From the NCBI GenBank assembly GCA_040079935.1, contig JBEBJI010000002.1:124001-188000 (forward strand): 64,000 nt of DNA. Direction: 5' to 3'. This document shows positions 50,916 to 60,288 of this stretch, piece after piece. The stretch's first letter is position 1. Each line of letters opens with the position of its first letter. The notes beneath the pieces are model-generated. The model did no database searches. It had not been told where the DNA came from and saw only the letters and a list, made by a program, of their open reading frames with translations. Source of the DNA: Methylotenera_A sp040079935 (GTDB taxonomy: Bacteria > Pseudomonadota > Gammaproteobacteria > Burkholderiales > Methylophilaceae). The position numbers and the translations under genes were made by a program.

Positions 50916-53786
50916 GTGCATAACTCAAAATTAAAGCAAATTACAGTTGCCTTGTGCATGGTTTTGATGCCGATTTCAGCGTTTGCCGCTGGTTTGGGCA
51001 AGTTGAATGTCATGTCTGGCTTGGGTGAACCACTTAAAGCAGATATCGAGCTGATATCTGTTACCCCAGAAGAGTTAAGTAGCATTACCGCTGCAATCGC
51101 GTCAGAAGAAGCTTATGCGATTCAAGGGATTGAGAAACCGGCCTCACATAACACTATCAAGGTAGATGTTGCAAAAAACGCCGCTGGCGCTCCCATTTTA
51201 AAACTTAAATCGGCTCAACCTATTAGTGAGCCGTTTTTGGATATGCTCATTCAAGTAGACTGGGCTTCTGGTCGCTTATTACGCGAATACACCGTGTTGC
51301 TAGATCCGCCAGGTTACACGGGTGAAGTTGATCGGCAAGCAGCACAAACTGCACAGGCGCCTGTGGTGAGAGCTGGCGAAAATATGCCTGGCGAGAATAC
51401 TGCTACTCAAAACAATGCTTCTAGTGACTCAATGGCAACTGCGCCATCAACTGTAAAAAAAATCAGCAAAAAAAGCAAGGCTAAACCTGTTGCCGCTGAG
51501 GTAACTCAAGAAGTAATGCCAGCTGGGGATGTTTCTGGTCAAGAGCATTTGACGCAAAGTGGTGATACTTTAGGTAAAATTGCACGCGAGATGAAACCTG
51601 AAGGTATTAGTCTGGAGCAAATGCTAGTTGGCTTGTATCAGGCGAATCCAGATGCGTTCCAAGGCAACAACATGAATAGACTTAAGGTGGGACAAATTAT
51701 TCGTCCACCTTCCGAAGAAGAATTAAGCGCGATTTCGCGCAAAGAAGCTTCAAGCGAAATCAAAGTTCAAGCTACAGATTGGAATGCTTATCGTAACAAG
51801 TTAGCGGGCATGGTTGCAGACGCTGCACCAACTGACTCAGAAGCAAGTACACAATCGGCTGGTGGTAAAATTAAAAGTGCTGCAGAAGATAAATCAACAC
51901 CTTCTGCGACAGGACCAAAAGACGTTGTTAAGCTTTCTGCTGGCGATGCGGCCGCCGCAAAAGCGAGTGCGGAGAATATTAAATCTTTACAAGATAAAAT
52001 TACTGCGCTGCAAGAAGAAGCCACAGCGCGTGAAAAAAGCGTAAAAGAAGCACAAGATAGAACCGCTTCGCTAGAAAAACAAATTGAGGACATGCAAAAG
52101 CTGTTAGCGATGAAAAATGGCGCGATGGCGGATTTACAAAAACAAGCTGAAGCGCAAGCTACAACTGAACAGACCGCGACAGAGGCCAATGCGGTAAAGC
52201 CTTCAGCTGAAGTAACAAATGATAAGCCTATGGAAGTTGCGCCTGTTGCTACAGAGCCGCAGAAACCAGAAGCTATGCCTGCTGAAATACCTAAGGCAAA
52301 GCCAGCACCGATGCCTGAGCCAGCCCCAGAGCAAGGATTCTTGCGTGGCTTATTAGATGGTCTAGATTTAGGGTTGCTTGCACCGGCTGGCGGCTTGTTA
52401 GCTTTGTTAGGTGGCGGTTGGTTATATTTACGTAAAAAACGCGAAAAAAGTTTGGCTGATTTTGAGCAAGGCATCATGACTTCAGGCGGCTTAAAAGCCA
52501 ATACAGTATTTGGCAACACCGCCAGCGCCAGCGTAGATACTGGCGATACGTCATTCTTAACTGATTTCTCTCAAAGCGCTAGTGGCGGCATGATTGACAC
52601 TAACGATGTTGATCCGATTGCTGAAGCAGAAGTTTACATGGCCTATGGGCGTGACGCGCAAGCGGAAGAAATCTTAAAAGATGCGATTTCTAAAGAGCCA
52701 AAGCGTCATGAATTGCATTTGAAACTATTGGAAATGTATGCTGCAAGTAAAAATATGTCAGCATTCGAGACGATTTCTGGCGAGCTATATACTACGCTGG
52801 GCGCAGAAGATCCAACTTGGGAAAAAGTGGCAGAAATTGGTATTAAGTTAGAGCCGAACAATCCACTATATCAGGCAGGTAGCAAGCCTGCAGGCGGGAA
52901 TGCTAAGGTAGCTGAGCCAGAAGCTAAAGCCCTAGATGACATTACACAACAAGACAAAACTGACGATAAATTAGATGCTGACGACTTTTCAGACTCACCT
53001 TTAGCAGCAGAAAAAGATTTAGATTTCTCATTTGACAATGATGCCTTAACAAAAGGTTTTGCACCAACTGGGGTAAGCGACGCGGATTTCGGAAAACCAG
53101 AGTCTGAAGACTTGGCTGTTTCTGCAGTGGCAGAGGCGCCTGCCGACGCGGGGATAGATTTTGATTTGGGTGACCTGAATCGCGGCGACTTAAACGCTTC
53201 TACAGGAGTATCCGAGCATGTTGTAGAAAGCTTTAGTAATACGATGCCTAGTTTGGATATTTCAACATTCCAGGCCCCACAATTTATGCCAGAAGCGATG
53301 TCTGAGGCTACCGATTCACCTACGTTTGGTGAAATGACTTCAGAAAATATTGAATTTCCGCAAATGGATACGCATCAGGAAGCAGGTGTGCTGGACATTA
53401 GCGACCAAGTCGAAGAGGCTGAGTCAAGCGCTACCAATGAGTTTACTTTTGCCGTGCATACTATCCAGCCAGAAGTTACTAGTTTTAAAGATAATACTGT
53501 GGGTGAGCCAAACGCGTTTGACTTGACGACGATTGATTTAGAGTTAAATGACAAAGCGGATAACATTGTCGAAGTTACTGATTTGGAAGTTGCTCCACCT
53601 ATTCTTGAAGAGCCAGCATCTTCAGCGCTAGAGCCGATTGAAGTTGAAACCAAATTAGATTTAGTGGCGGCTTATATTGAGATGGATGACAAAGAAGGTG
53701 CAAAAGAACTGTTAGATGAAGTGATGAAAGAGGGTGGCGCTGGTCAGCGTAAGCGTGCTGAGGAACTATTGGCAAAGTTGGCTTAA
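50916..53786 (+). CDS. fimV: FimV/HubP-type polar assembly protein
   Basis: FimV proteins organise the cell pole and support type IV pili. The 956-residue protein starts at GTG 50916, has a signal peptide ending AFAAGLGKLNV, the N-terminal FimV domain (MSGLGEPLKADIELISV), a LysM peptidoglycan-binding domain (QSGDTLGKIAREMKPEG, about residues 210-265), a coiled coil, one membrane span (near 480-500), and a long acidic cytoplasmic tail. The C-terminal TPR-like FimV motif LDLVAAYIEMDDKEGAKELLDEV is intact. Confidence 0.93.
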   Translation: MHNSKLKQITVALCMVLMPISAFAAGLGKLNVMSGLGEPLKADIELISVTPEELSSITAAIASEEAYAIQGIEKPASHNTIKVDVAKNAAGAPILKLKSAQPISEPFLDMLIQVDWASGRLLREYTVLLDPPGYTGEVDRQAAQTAQAPVVRAGENMPGENTATQNNASSDSMATAPSTVKKISKKSKAKPVAAEVTQEVMPAGDVSGQEHLTQSGDTLGKIAREMKPEGISLEQMLVGLYQANPDAFQGNNMNRLKVGQIIRPPSEEELSAISRKEASSEIKVQATDWNAYRNKLAGMVADAAPTDSEASTQSAGGKIKSAAEDKSTPSATGPKDVVKLSAGDAAAAKASAENIKSLQDKITALQEEATAREKSVKEAQDRTASLEKQIEDMQKLLAMKNGAMADLQKQAEAQATTEQTATEANAVKPSAEVTNDKPMEVAPVATEPQKPEAMPAEIPKAKPAPMPEPAPEQGFLRGLLDGLDLGLLAPAGGLLALLGGGWLYLRKKREKSLADFEQGIMTSGGLKANTVFGNTASASVDTGDTSFLTDFSQSASGGMIDTNDVDPIAEAEVYMAYGRDAQAEEILKDAISKEPKRHELHLKLLEMYAASKNMSAFETISGELYTTLGAEDPTWEKVAEIGIKLEPNNPLYQAGSKPAGGNAKVAEPEAKALDDITQQDKTDDKLDADDFSDSPLAAEKDLDFSFDNDALTKGFAPTGVSDADFGKPESEDLAVSAVAEAPADAGIDFDLGDLNRGDLNASTGVSEHVVESFSNTMPSLDISTFQAPQFMPEAMSEATDSPTFGEMTSENIEFPQMDTHQEAGVLDISDQVEEAESSATNEFTFAVHTIQPEVTSFKDNTVGEPNAFDLTTIDLELNDKADNIVEVTDLEVAPPILEEPASSALEPIEVETKLDLVAAYIEMDDKEGAKELLDEVMKEGGAGQRKRAEELLAKLA

Positions 53787-53801
53787 CAAATCCTACTCAT
53801 A

Positions 53802-53827
53802 AAAACCGAGCTTAGGCTCGGTTTTTT
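53802..53827 (+). terminator. Intrinsic terminator after fimV
   Basis: AAAACCGAGC pairs with GCTCGGTTTT around the loop TTAG and is followed by a T-run. It lies 15 bases after the fimV stop. Confidence 0.92.
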
Positions 53828-53871
53828 ATTTTCCGCTAATCAAATTAGTTAAATTCGAATAAAATGCCACG

Positions 53872-54501
53872 ATGTTAGCAATCAACGTTATTACTCAACT
53901 GCTCAGCTTTTTTATATTGGCAATCATTGTTAATCAATTGAATTTAAAAGCATTAGTCTCATTGCTGCTAATTTTTTTAGCTACCATTCTGCTCAACAAA
54001 ACACAGCAGTTTTTGCGCACAATCAAAAAATTCAAATGGTTATTTTTGGTGATGATCGCCATTTTTTCTTTTAACACGCCGGGTGAGCATTTAGCTAACT
54101 GGCCATTCGCAATCAGCCCAACTTATGAGGGTATTCTCGCTGGCTTGACACAGGTTATAAGAATCACATTAATGCTGGCCGCTTTGTCGCTCATTTTGGT
54201 CGCCAGCACTAGGCAGCAACTTATTTCTGGCTTTTATTTTATTTTTTCCCCACTCAAATATTTGGGTTTAGAAGTGGAGCGCTTTGCGGCGCGCTTATGG
54301 CTGACTTTGCATTATGTGGAGCTACAGAGCGACAAAAATATAAATCAGAATTTAATTGGTCGATTGAAAGACATGGCGAATTTAAAATCGAACCAAGAGA
54401 ATGACGATGTTGAAGTTACATTTAGAGTGCCCCAATTTAATTTACTCGATTACGTAGCTATTGGGCTTTTAATTTTGCTTATGTTTAAGGTGGTTTTGTA
54501 A
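53872..54501 (+). CDS. ECF transporter T-component-like (CbiQ family) membrane protein
   Basis: The 209-residue protein has five or six membrane spans and the coupling-helix pattern near the end (AARLWLTLHYVELQ), as in CbiQ/EcfT proteins that link substrate-binding subunits to ATPases in vitamin and metal uptake. No ATPase or S component is encoded nearby. Its place between fimV and truA is common in Betaproteobacteria. It ends directly before truA without a gap. Confidence 0.75.
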   Translation: MLAINVITQLLSFFILAIIVNQLNLKALVSLLLIFLATILLNKTQQFLRTIKKFKWLFLVMIAIFSFNTPGEHLANWPFAISPTYEGILAGLTQVIRITLMLAALSLILVASTRQQLISGFYFIFSPLKYLGLEVERFAARLWLTLHYVELQSDKNINQNLIGRLKDMANLKSNQENDDVEVTFRVPQFNLLDYVAIGLLILLMFKVVL

Positions 54502-55281
54502 ATGCGCATTGCTTTGGGTGTGGAATACGACGGCGCGCCTTATTGCGGCTGGCAAAGCCAAACTGGCGGCTGTGGAGTGCAAGATTTTTTAGAAAAGGCG
54601 ATTAAAAGTATTGCTGAACATGAAATTCGCATACACGCTGCAGGCCGCACCGATACTGGGGTTCACGCCATGATGCAAGTGGTGCATTTTGACACGGAGA
54701 CTACGCGACCAGAAAACGCTTGGGTGCGCGGCGTGAATGCCTTTCTGCCAGATAGCATTCGTGTAGTTTGGGCAAATGTGGTCGATGATGAGTTTCATGC
54801 ACGCTTTTCCGCCTTGCAACGTAGTTATCAATATTTGTTGGTAAATAGCGTCACAGCGCCCGCGATAAAAGCGCAGCAGGCGGGTTGGTATCATTTGCCT
54901 TTAAATGTTTCTGCGATGCAAGTGGCAATTGCGCATTTGCGTGGCGAGCACGATTTTAGCGCTTTTCGCGCTAGCGAGTGTCAAGCGAAATCGCCTATAA
55001 AAACGCTAAGCACGGCGTCAATCAAGGCGCATGGCGAGTTTATTATTTTCAATTTTTCTGCCAATGCCTTTTTGCAACATCAAGTGCGCAACATGGTTGG
55101 CGCGCTGATTTATGTGGGTAATGGCAAAAATCCGCCCGAATTTATAAAAGATCTTTTGGAACAGAAAAATCGCACACTTTCGCCGCCAACATTTTCACCG
55201 AATGGCTTGTATTTGGCGGGCGTTGCTTACGATGAAAAATTTGCTTTGCCCAACACGCAGCACACGCTAACACTTGTTTAA
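54502..55281 (+). CDS. truA: tRNA pseudouridine(38-40) synthase TruA
   Basis: TruA converts uridines 38-40 of the tRNA anticodon arm to pseudouridine. The 259 residues contain the catalytic Asp in HAAGRTDTGVHAMMQVVHF and the conserved FHARFSALQRSYQYLL and FLQHQVRNMVGAL segments. ATG 54502 directly follows the stop of the ECF-T gene. Confidence 0.96.
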   Translation: MRIALGVEYDGAPYCGWQSQTGGCGVQDFLEKAIKSIAEHEIRIHAAGRTDTGVHAMMQVVHFDTETTRPENAWVRGVNAFLPDSIRVVWANVVDDEFHARFSALQRSYQYLLVNSVTAPAIKAQQAGWYHLPLNVSAMQVAIAHLRGEHDFSAFRASECQAKSPIKTLSTASIKAHGEFIIFNFSANAFLQHQVRNMVGALIYVGNGKNPPEFIKDLLEQKNRTLSPPTFSPNGLYLAGVAYDEKFALPNTQHTLTLV

Positions 55282-55315
55282 TGCTTTCGCATTTATATTT
55301 CATTGCTAAATAGAT

Positions 55316-55350
55316 GCCGTGCAAGCCGCATGGATATTGGCTTACAGGGC
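55316..55350 (-). repeat. 35-bp palindromic element, intergenic between truA and trpF
   Basis: On the minus strand: arm GCCCTGTAAGCC, loop AATATCCATGC, arm GGCTTGCACGGC; ten of twelve arm positions pair. It begins 34 bases after the truA stop. No T-run follows, so it is not a standard terminator. Confidence 0.92.
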
Positions 55351-55440
55351 AGGTGTTTTGATAATGAATGCGCGTGCATACGAGGCAATTTCAAACCAAT
55401 TAACTGACAATTAGCCTGCTTTACGTTACGCTTACACATT

Positions 55441-56079
55441 ATGCAGAGAACTCGAGTAAAAATTTGCGGCATCACGCGTGTGGAAGACGCTATAAGTGCT
55501 GTCCACGCTGGTGCGGATGCGATTGGCTTGGTATTTTATGCACAAAGTCCTCGCTTTGTGACCATTGAGCAAGCGCAAAAAATCGTCGCTGCAATTCCGC
55601 CCTTTATCAGCGTAGTAGGCTTGTTTGTCAATGCGCCTCAGGCTGAAATAGAAATCGTTTTATCTCAAGTAAAATTAGACATTTTGCAATTTCATGGTGA
55701 TGAATCGCCACAAGATTGCAACCAAGTTTGCGAACAAATAAAAATGCCTTATTACAAGGCAATCCGCGTTAAAGCAGGTACAAATTTGGTACAATATGCA
55801 ACTGAGTTTGAGTGTGCAAAAGCGTTGCTGTTAGATGCGCACAGCGAATCTGCATTTGGCGGCACGGGGCAAACTTTTGATTGGAATTTAATCCCCAAAA
55901 GTCTGACAAAACCTGTGATTTTGGCAGGCGGATTAACAGCTGAAAACGTCGCTTCTGCAATTCAACAAGTGCTGCCTTACGCGGTAGATGTCAGCGGCGG
56001 CGTGGAATTAACCAAAGGAATTAAGGATGCGGCGAAAATCGCGGCATTCATGCAAGGAGTAAGTAATGCAAGCATATAA
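55441..56079 (+). CDS. trpF: Phosphoribosylanthranilate isomerase
   Basis: TrpF carries out the third step of tryptophan synthesis. The 212-residue TIM barrel starts RVKICGITRVEDAISAV with the catalytic Cys, and has LDAHSESAFGGTGQTFDW with the catalytic Asp, and ILAGGLTAENVASAI. The end overlaps trpB by 14 bases. trpE, G, D and C are not in the window. Confidence 0.96.
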   Translation: MQRTRVKICGITRVEDAISAVHAGADAIGLVFYAQSPRFVTIEQAQKIVAAIPPFISVVGLFVNAPQAEIEIVLSQVKLDILQFHGDESPQDCNQVCEQIKMPYYKAIRVKAGTNLVQYATEFECAKALLLDAHSESAFGGTGQTFDWNLIPKSLTKPVILAGGLTAENVASAIQQVLPYAVDVSGGVELTKGIKDAAKIAAFMQGVSNASI

Positions 56080-57268
56080 CATGCCTGACGAGCGCGGGCA
56101 TTTTGGACAGTTCGGCGGTATTTTTGTTGCTGAGACTTTGGTCGAAGCATTAGAAGAATTGCGCGTGATGTATGAAAAATATAGGTATGATCCAGTATTT
56201 TTAGCTGAATTTGCTTATGATTTAAAACATTTTGTTGGCCGCCCAAGCCCGATTTATCATGCTGAACGCTGGTCTAACAGGGTTGGCGGCGCGCAGATTT
56301 ACTTAAAACGCGAAGATTTAAACCACACCGGCGCGCACAAGGTCAACAACACTATCGGCCAAGCTTTATTGGCTAAACGCATGGGCAAGCCGCGCGTGAT
56401 TGCGGAAACGGGCGCAGGGCAACACGGCGTGGCAACTGCGACGATTGCGGCGCGTTTGGGCTTGGAATGTGTCGTGTACATGGGCAGCGAGGATGTGAAA
56501 CGCCAAGCGCCTAACGTGTTCCGCATGAAATTGTTAGGCGCAACTGTGGTGCCAGTCGAAAGTGGCTCTAAAACGCTTAAAGACGCGCTCAACGAGGCGA
56601 TGCGAGACTGGGTGACCAATATTGAAAACACTTTTTACATTATTGGCACGGTGGCGGGCCCGCACCCTTACCCGATGATGGTGCGTGATTTTCAATCGGT
56701 CATTGGTACTGAAGCTAAAGTACAAATGTTGGAAATGGTTGGGCGCCAGCCTGATGCGATAGTTGCTTGCGTTGGCGGTGGCTCAAATGCGATGGGAATT
56801 TTTTATCCGTATATTGATGTGCCGAATGTGCGCTTGATTGGTGTGGAAGCCGCAGGTCATGGTATGGAGACCGGTATGCACGCCGCACCACTCACAGCGA
56901 ACAGTCCGATTGGCGTGTTGCATGGCAATCGCACCTATTTAATGCAAGATGCTGATGGCAATATTATCGAAACACATTCGATTTCCGCTGGACTAGATTA
57001 CCCTGGTGTTGGCCCAGAACACGCGTGGTTAAAAGATATTAAGCGTGCTGAATATGTTGCAATTACTGATGATGAAGCGATGACAGCGTTCCACAGTTTG
57101 TGCCGCACCGAGGGCATTATTCCTGCGCTGGAATCTAGTCATGCGCTGGCACATGCCGAAAAAATGGCCAAAACGATGCGTAAAGATGAAATCATTCTAG
57201 TTAATCTTTCAGGCCGTGGCGATAAAGACATCAATACCGTAGCCAAACTTTCAAATATAACTTTATAA
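56066..57268 (+). CDS. trpB: Tryptophan synthase beta chain
   Basis: TrpB joins indole and serine on PLP. The 400 residues have the PLP lysine in LNHTGAHKVNNTIGQAL, AETGAGQHGVATATIAA, and GGGSNAMGIFYPYID. ATG 56066 has AAGGAG seven bases upstream; the alternative ATG 56081 is less well placed. The overlap with trpF points to translational coupling. Confidence 0.97.
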   Translation: MQAYNMPDERGHFGQFGGIFVAETLVEALEELRVMYEKYRYDPVFLAEFAYDLKHFVGRPSPIYHAERWSNRVGGAQIYLKREDLNHTGAHKVNNTIGQALLAKRMGKPRVIAETGAGQHGVATATIAARLGLECVVYMGSEDVKRQAPNVFRMKLLGATVVPVESGSKTLKDALNEAMRDWVTNIENTFYIIGTVAGPHPYPMMVRDFQSVIGTEAKVQMLEMVGRQPDAIVACVGGGSNAMGIFYPYIDVPNVRLIGVEAAGHGMETGMHAAPLTANSPIGVLHGNRTYLMQDADGNIIETHSISAGLDYPGVGPEHAWLKDIKRAEYVAITDDEAMTAFHSLCRTEGIIPALESSHALAHAEKMAKTMRKDEIILVNLSGRGDKDINTVAKLSNITL

Positions 57269-57274
57269 GCCTTT

Positions 57275-58075
57275 ATGTCACGCATACAAACCGTATTTTC
57301 TGCGCTCAAAGCCAACAACAAAAAAGCTTTAATTCCTTACATTGCCGCGGGCGATCCGCATCCAAAACACACGGTGAGCATATTGCACACTTTAGTTGCA
57401 AGCGGTGCGGACATGATAGAAGTTGGCATTCCTTTTTCTGATCCGATGGCAGATGGTCCCGTGATTCAACGCGCCAGCGAACGTGCGTTAAAGCATAAAG
57501 TAGGTTTAAAAAATGTGTTGGAAATGGTAAAAGAATTTCGCACAAAAGATACCAAAACGCCCATTATTTTAATGGGCTACGCCAATCCAATCGAAGCAAT
57601 GGGCCAGAAAGCTTTTATCCATGAGGCTGCTGGAGCAGGTGTGGATGGCGTATTGACTGTGGATTATCCACCAGAGGAATGCAAAGAATTTATCGCAGCT
57701 TTACAAGATAACGGCATGGATAGTATTTTCTTGCTATCGCCAACTTCAGATGCCAAGCGTATAAATTTAATTGTGAATCAAGCCAGCGGATTTTTGTATT
57801 ACGTTTCACTTAAAGGCGTTACTGGCGCGGCGAATATGGACGTAGCAGAAGTGAAAGCGCGCGTGGCAGAAATTCGCACTAAAACCAACTTGCCAATTGG
57901 CGTTGGATTTGGTGTAAAAGATGCTGCAACTGCTAAAAAAGTGGCGGCATTTGCCGATGCTGTCGTAGTTGGAAGTCGCATGGTGACGACGATTGAAGAA
58001 TCAAACGAAGACAATATTGCCACTAATATTAGTACGTTAATGCTTGAGTTGCGCACTGCGATAGATAGCAAATAA
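57275..58075 (+). CDS. trpA: Tryptophan synthase alpha chain
   Basis: TrpA cleaves indole-3-glycerol phosphate and channels indole to TrpB. The 266-residue barrel has the catalytic Glu in GADMIEVGIPFSDPMADGPVIQ, the Asp in GVDGVLTVDYPPEE, and the phosphate loop GVGFGVKDAATAKK. It is six bases after trpB. Confidence 0.97.
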   Translation: MSRIQTVFSALKANNKKALIPYIAAGDPHPKHTVSILHTLVASGADMIEVGIPFSDPMADGPVIQRASERALKHKVGLKNVLEMVKEFRTKDTKTPIILMGYANPIEAMGQKAFIHEAAGAGVDGVLTVDYPPEECKEFIAALQDNGMDSIFLLSPTSDAKRINLIVNQASGFLYYVSLKGVTGAANMDVAEVKARVAEIRTKTNLPIGVGFGVKDAATAKKVAAFADAVVVGSRMVTTIEESNEDNIATNISTLMLELRTAIDSK

Positions 58076-58094
58076 TTTTGCTTAAGGAGTAAAT

Positions 58095-58961
58095 ATGAGC
58101 TGGTTAGATAAGATTCCGCAAAAAATTAAGCGCGTCGTTGGGTCATCGCGTAAAAACGTACCAGAGGGCTTGTGGAGCAAGTGTGAATCTTGCCTGACGG
58201 TGCTTTACAAGACGGATTTAGAGGCGAATGCTGAAGTTTGTCCAAAATGCGGACATCATAATAGAATCGGCGCACGCGATCGTTTGAATCAACTGCTCGA
58301 TCCAGAAGAAAAACGCATTGAAATTGGCGCGAATGTGGAGCCAATAGACCCATTAAAATTTAAAGACAGCAAAAGCTATGCTGAGCGCATCAAGGTGGCG
58401 CAGAAGGAGGGTGGCGAGAAAGATGCGCTCATTGTTATGCAAGGTAAAATTCACGGTGTTGGCGTAGTGGTGGCAGCGTTTGAGTTTAAATTTATGGGCG
58501 GTTCGATGGGCGCCGTGGTTGGCGAGCGTTTTGTACGCGGCATTGATGCGGCCATCAAAAATAAAACCCCATTTATCTGCATCTCAGCCAGTGGGGGCGC
58601 GCGTATGCAAGAAGGTTTGCTATCGCTGATGCAAATGGCCAAAACCAGTGCTGCGCTAACTAAATTGTCGCAGGCTGGTTTGCCTTATATTTCTGTACTG
58701 ACTGACCCGACCATGGGCGGCGTTTCGGCTAGTTTTGCCATGTTGGGCGATATTATTATTGCTGAACCCAACGCGCTGATTGGCTTTGCGGGGCCGCGTG
58801 TGATTGAGCAAACCGTGCGTGAAACCTTGCCAGAAGGCTTTCAGCGCGCTGAATTTTTGGTCGAGCATGGTGCGGTGGATTTGATTGTAGATAGACGCGA
58901 AATGCGCCAAAAGTTAGCCAGCATTTTATCTAACTTAATGCGGACGCCTAAAGCCGCGTAA
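58095..58961 (+). CDS. accD: Acetyl-CoA carboxylase carboxyltransferase subunit beta
   Basis: AccD, with AccA, transfers the carboxyl group to acetyl-CoA for fatty acid synthesis. The 288-residue protein has an N-terminal zinc ribbon (CESC and CPKC) and the oxyanion segments SGGARMQEGLLSLMQMAK and DPTMGGVSASFAMLGD. It is 19 bases after trpA with AAGGAG upstream. The trpFBA-accD-folC order is widely conserved. Confidence 0.97.
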   Translation: MSWLDKIPQKIKRVVGSSRKNVPEGLWSKCESCLTVLYKTDLEANAEVCPKCGHHNRIGARDRLNQLLDPEEKRIEIGANVEPIDPLKFKDSKSYAERIKVAQKEGGEKDALIVMQGKIHGVGVVVAAFEFKFMGGSMGAVVGERFVRGIDAAIKNKTPFICISASGGARMQEGLLSLMQMAKTSAALTKLSQAGLPYISVLTDPTMGGVSASFAMLGDIIIAEPNALIGFAGPRVIEQTVRETLPEGFQRAEFLVEHGAVDLIVDRREMRQKLASILSNLMRTPKAA

Positions 58962-58972
58962 CACCATTCCGC

Positions 58973-60259
58973 GTGATATATATCCAAGCCCAACCTCGCA
59001 CCGCAATAGAGTGGCTGGCTTACATCGAGGCACTGCATCCAAAATCCATCGCCATGGGTTTGGATCGCGTCAAAACTGTTGCTAACAAGCTACAATTAAA
59101 CCCAATATTTCCCATCATTACCGTCGCAGGCACTAACGGCAAAGGCTCTGTTTGCGCCATGCTTAGCCAGATTTATGTGCAAAGCGGTTATCGCGTTGGT
59201 TGCTACACATCGCCGCACTTAAATCGTTATAACGAGCGCGTCAGCGTTAATTTGCAACACATTTCGGATGACGATTTATGCGCGGCATTCGCGGCGGTTG
59301 AAGCTGCGCGTGGTGATGTTGCGCTCACATATTTTGAGATGGGCACACTGGCGGCTATGTGGTATTTTTGCCGTCAAAATTTGGATGTGTGTATTTTGGA
59401 AGTCGGGTTGGGAGGCAGGCTGGATGCGGTGAATATCTTTGAGCCGACCTGTGCGATTGTGACGGCGATTGATTTGGATCACATGGAATATTTAGGCGAT
59501 ACGCGCGAAAAAATTGGTTTTGAAAAAGCAGGTATTTTTCGCGCTAATAAGTTGGCAATTTGCGGCGATGAAAATCCGCCGCAAAGTTTGTTGGATTATG
59601 CAGCAAAAATTGGCGCCAATTTACAACTTATTAATCGTGACTTTGAGGTGAAAAAAACTGCGCAAGGTTGGAATTACAAATCTGACGAGCAAGTTTTGCA
59701 GCTACCCAATCTTGGTTTGGCGGGCGAGTTTCAACTCAACAATGCGGCTTGTGCAATATGTGCGGTGCAGCATCTAAGTGAAATATTGCCTGCCCTGCAG
59801 GCCAATATCCATGCGGCTCTCAGGGCGGTTAATTTAGAAGGTCGTTTTCAACAAATTCATGCAAATCCAAGCATTATCGTGGATGTTGCGCATAATCCGC
59901 AGGCGGCTAAATCGCTAGCACACAATTTACAATCTAGCGCCTGTGCAGGGAAAACACTCGCGGTACTTGGCATGTTGGCCGATAAGGATATGGAAGGTGT
60001 GATTGATGCGGTAGCGGGCGAAATTGATGCTTGGTATTTGGCAGATATCCACAGCCCGCGTGGTGCTAAAGCCAGCGAGTTGCAAAAATTGCTTTTAAAA
60101 CGCACACGAAATTCGCCAGTGCTAACCTTTGCGAATGTGAACGCGGCGATTGATTCTGCCTGTAAAAACGCCGCTAAAAATGATAGAATGATCGTGTTTG
60201 GCTCGTTTTACACAGTGGCAGATGCTATTGCTAGCAAATTCAATAGCTTACATGATTAA
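58973..60259 (+). CDS. folC: Folylpolyglutamate/dihydrofolate synthase
   Basis: FolC adds glycine-linked glutamate to dihydropteroate and folates using ATP. The 428-residue protein shows the P-loop VAGTNGKGSVCAMLSQI, TSPHLNRYNERVSVN, LEVGLGGRLDAVN and LDHMEYLGDTREKIGFEKAGIF. GTG 58973 is the start. The palindromic element at 59792-59826 encodes ALQANIHAALRA, exactly in the helix before the conserved GRFQ segment, without breaking the frame. Confidence 0.95.
   Translation: MIYIQAQPRTAIEWLAYIEALHPKSIAMGLDRVKTVANKLQLNPIFPIITVAGTNGKGSVCAMLSQIYVQSGYRVGCYTSPHLNRYNERVSVNLQHISDDDLCAAFAAVEAARGDVALTYFEMGTLAAMWYFCRQNLDVCILEVGLGGRLDAVNIFEPTCAIVTAIDLDHMEYLGDTREKIGFEKAGIFRANKLAICGDENPPQSLLDYAAKIGANLQLINRDFEVKKTAQGWNYKSDEQVLQLPNLGLAGEFQLNNAACAICAVQHLSEILPALQANIHAALRAVNLEGRFQQIHANPSIIVDVAHNPQAAKSLAHNLQSSACAGKTLAVLGMLADKDMEGVIDAVAGEIDAWYLADIHSPRGAKASELQKLLLKRTRNSPVLTFANVNAAIDSACKNAAKNDRMIVFGSFYTVADAIASKFNSLHD
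59792..59826 (+). repeat. 35-bp palindromic element, copy inside folC
   Basis: Arm GCCCTGCAGGCC, loop AATATCCATGC, arm GGCTCTCAGGGC. This is the closest of the coding copies to the intergenic ones (same loop). The reading frame starts with the first base of the element and gives ALQANIHAALRA. Confidence 0.92.
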
Positions 60260-60288
60260 TATATAGCGCAAATTTGAAGGCATTGCTT

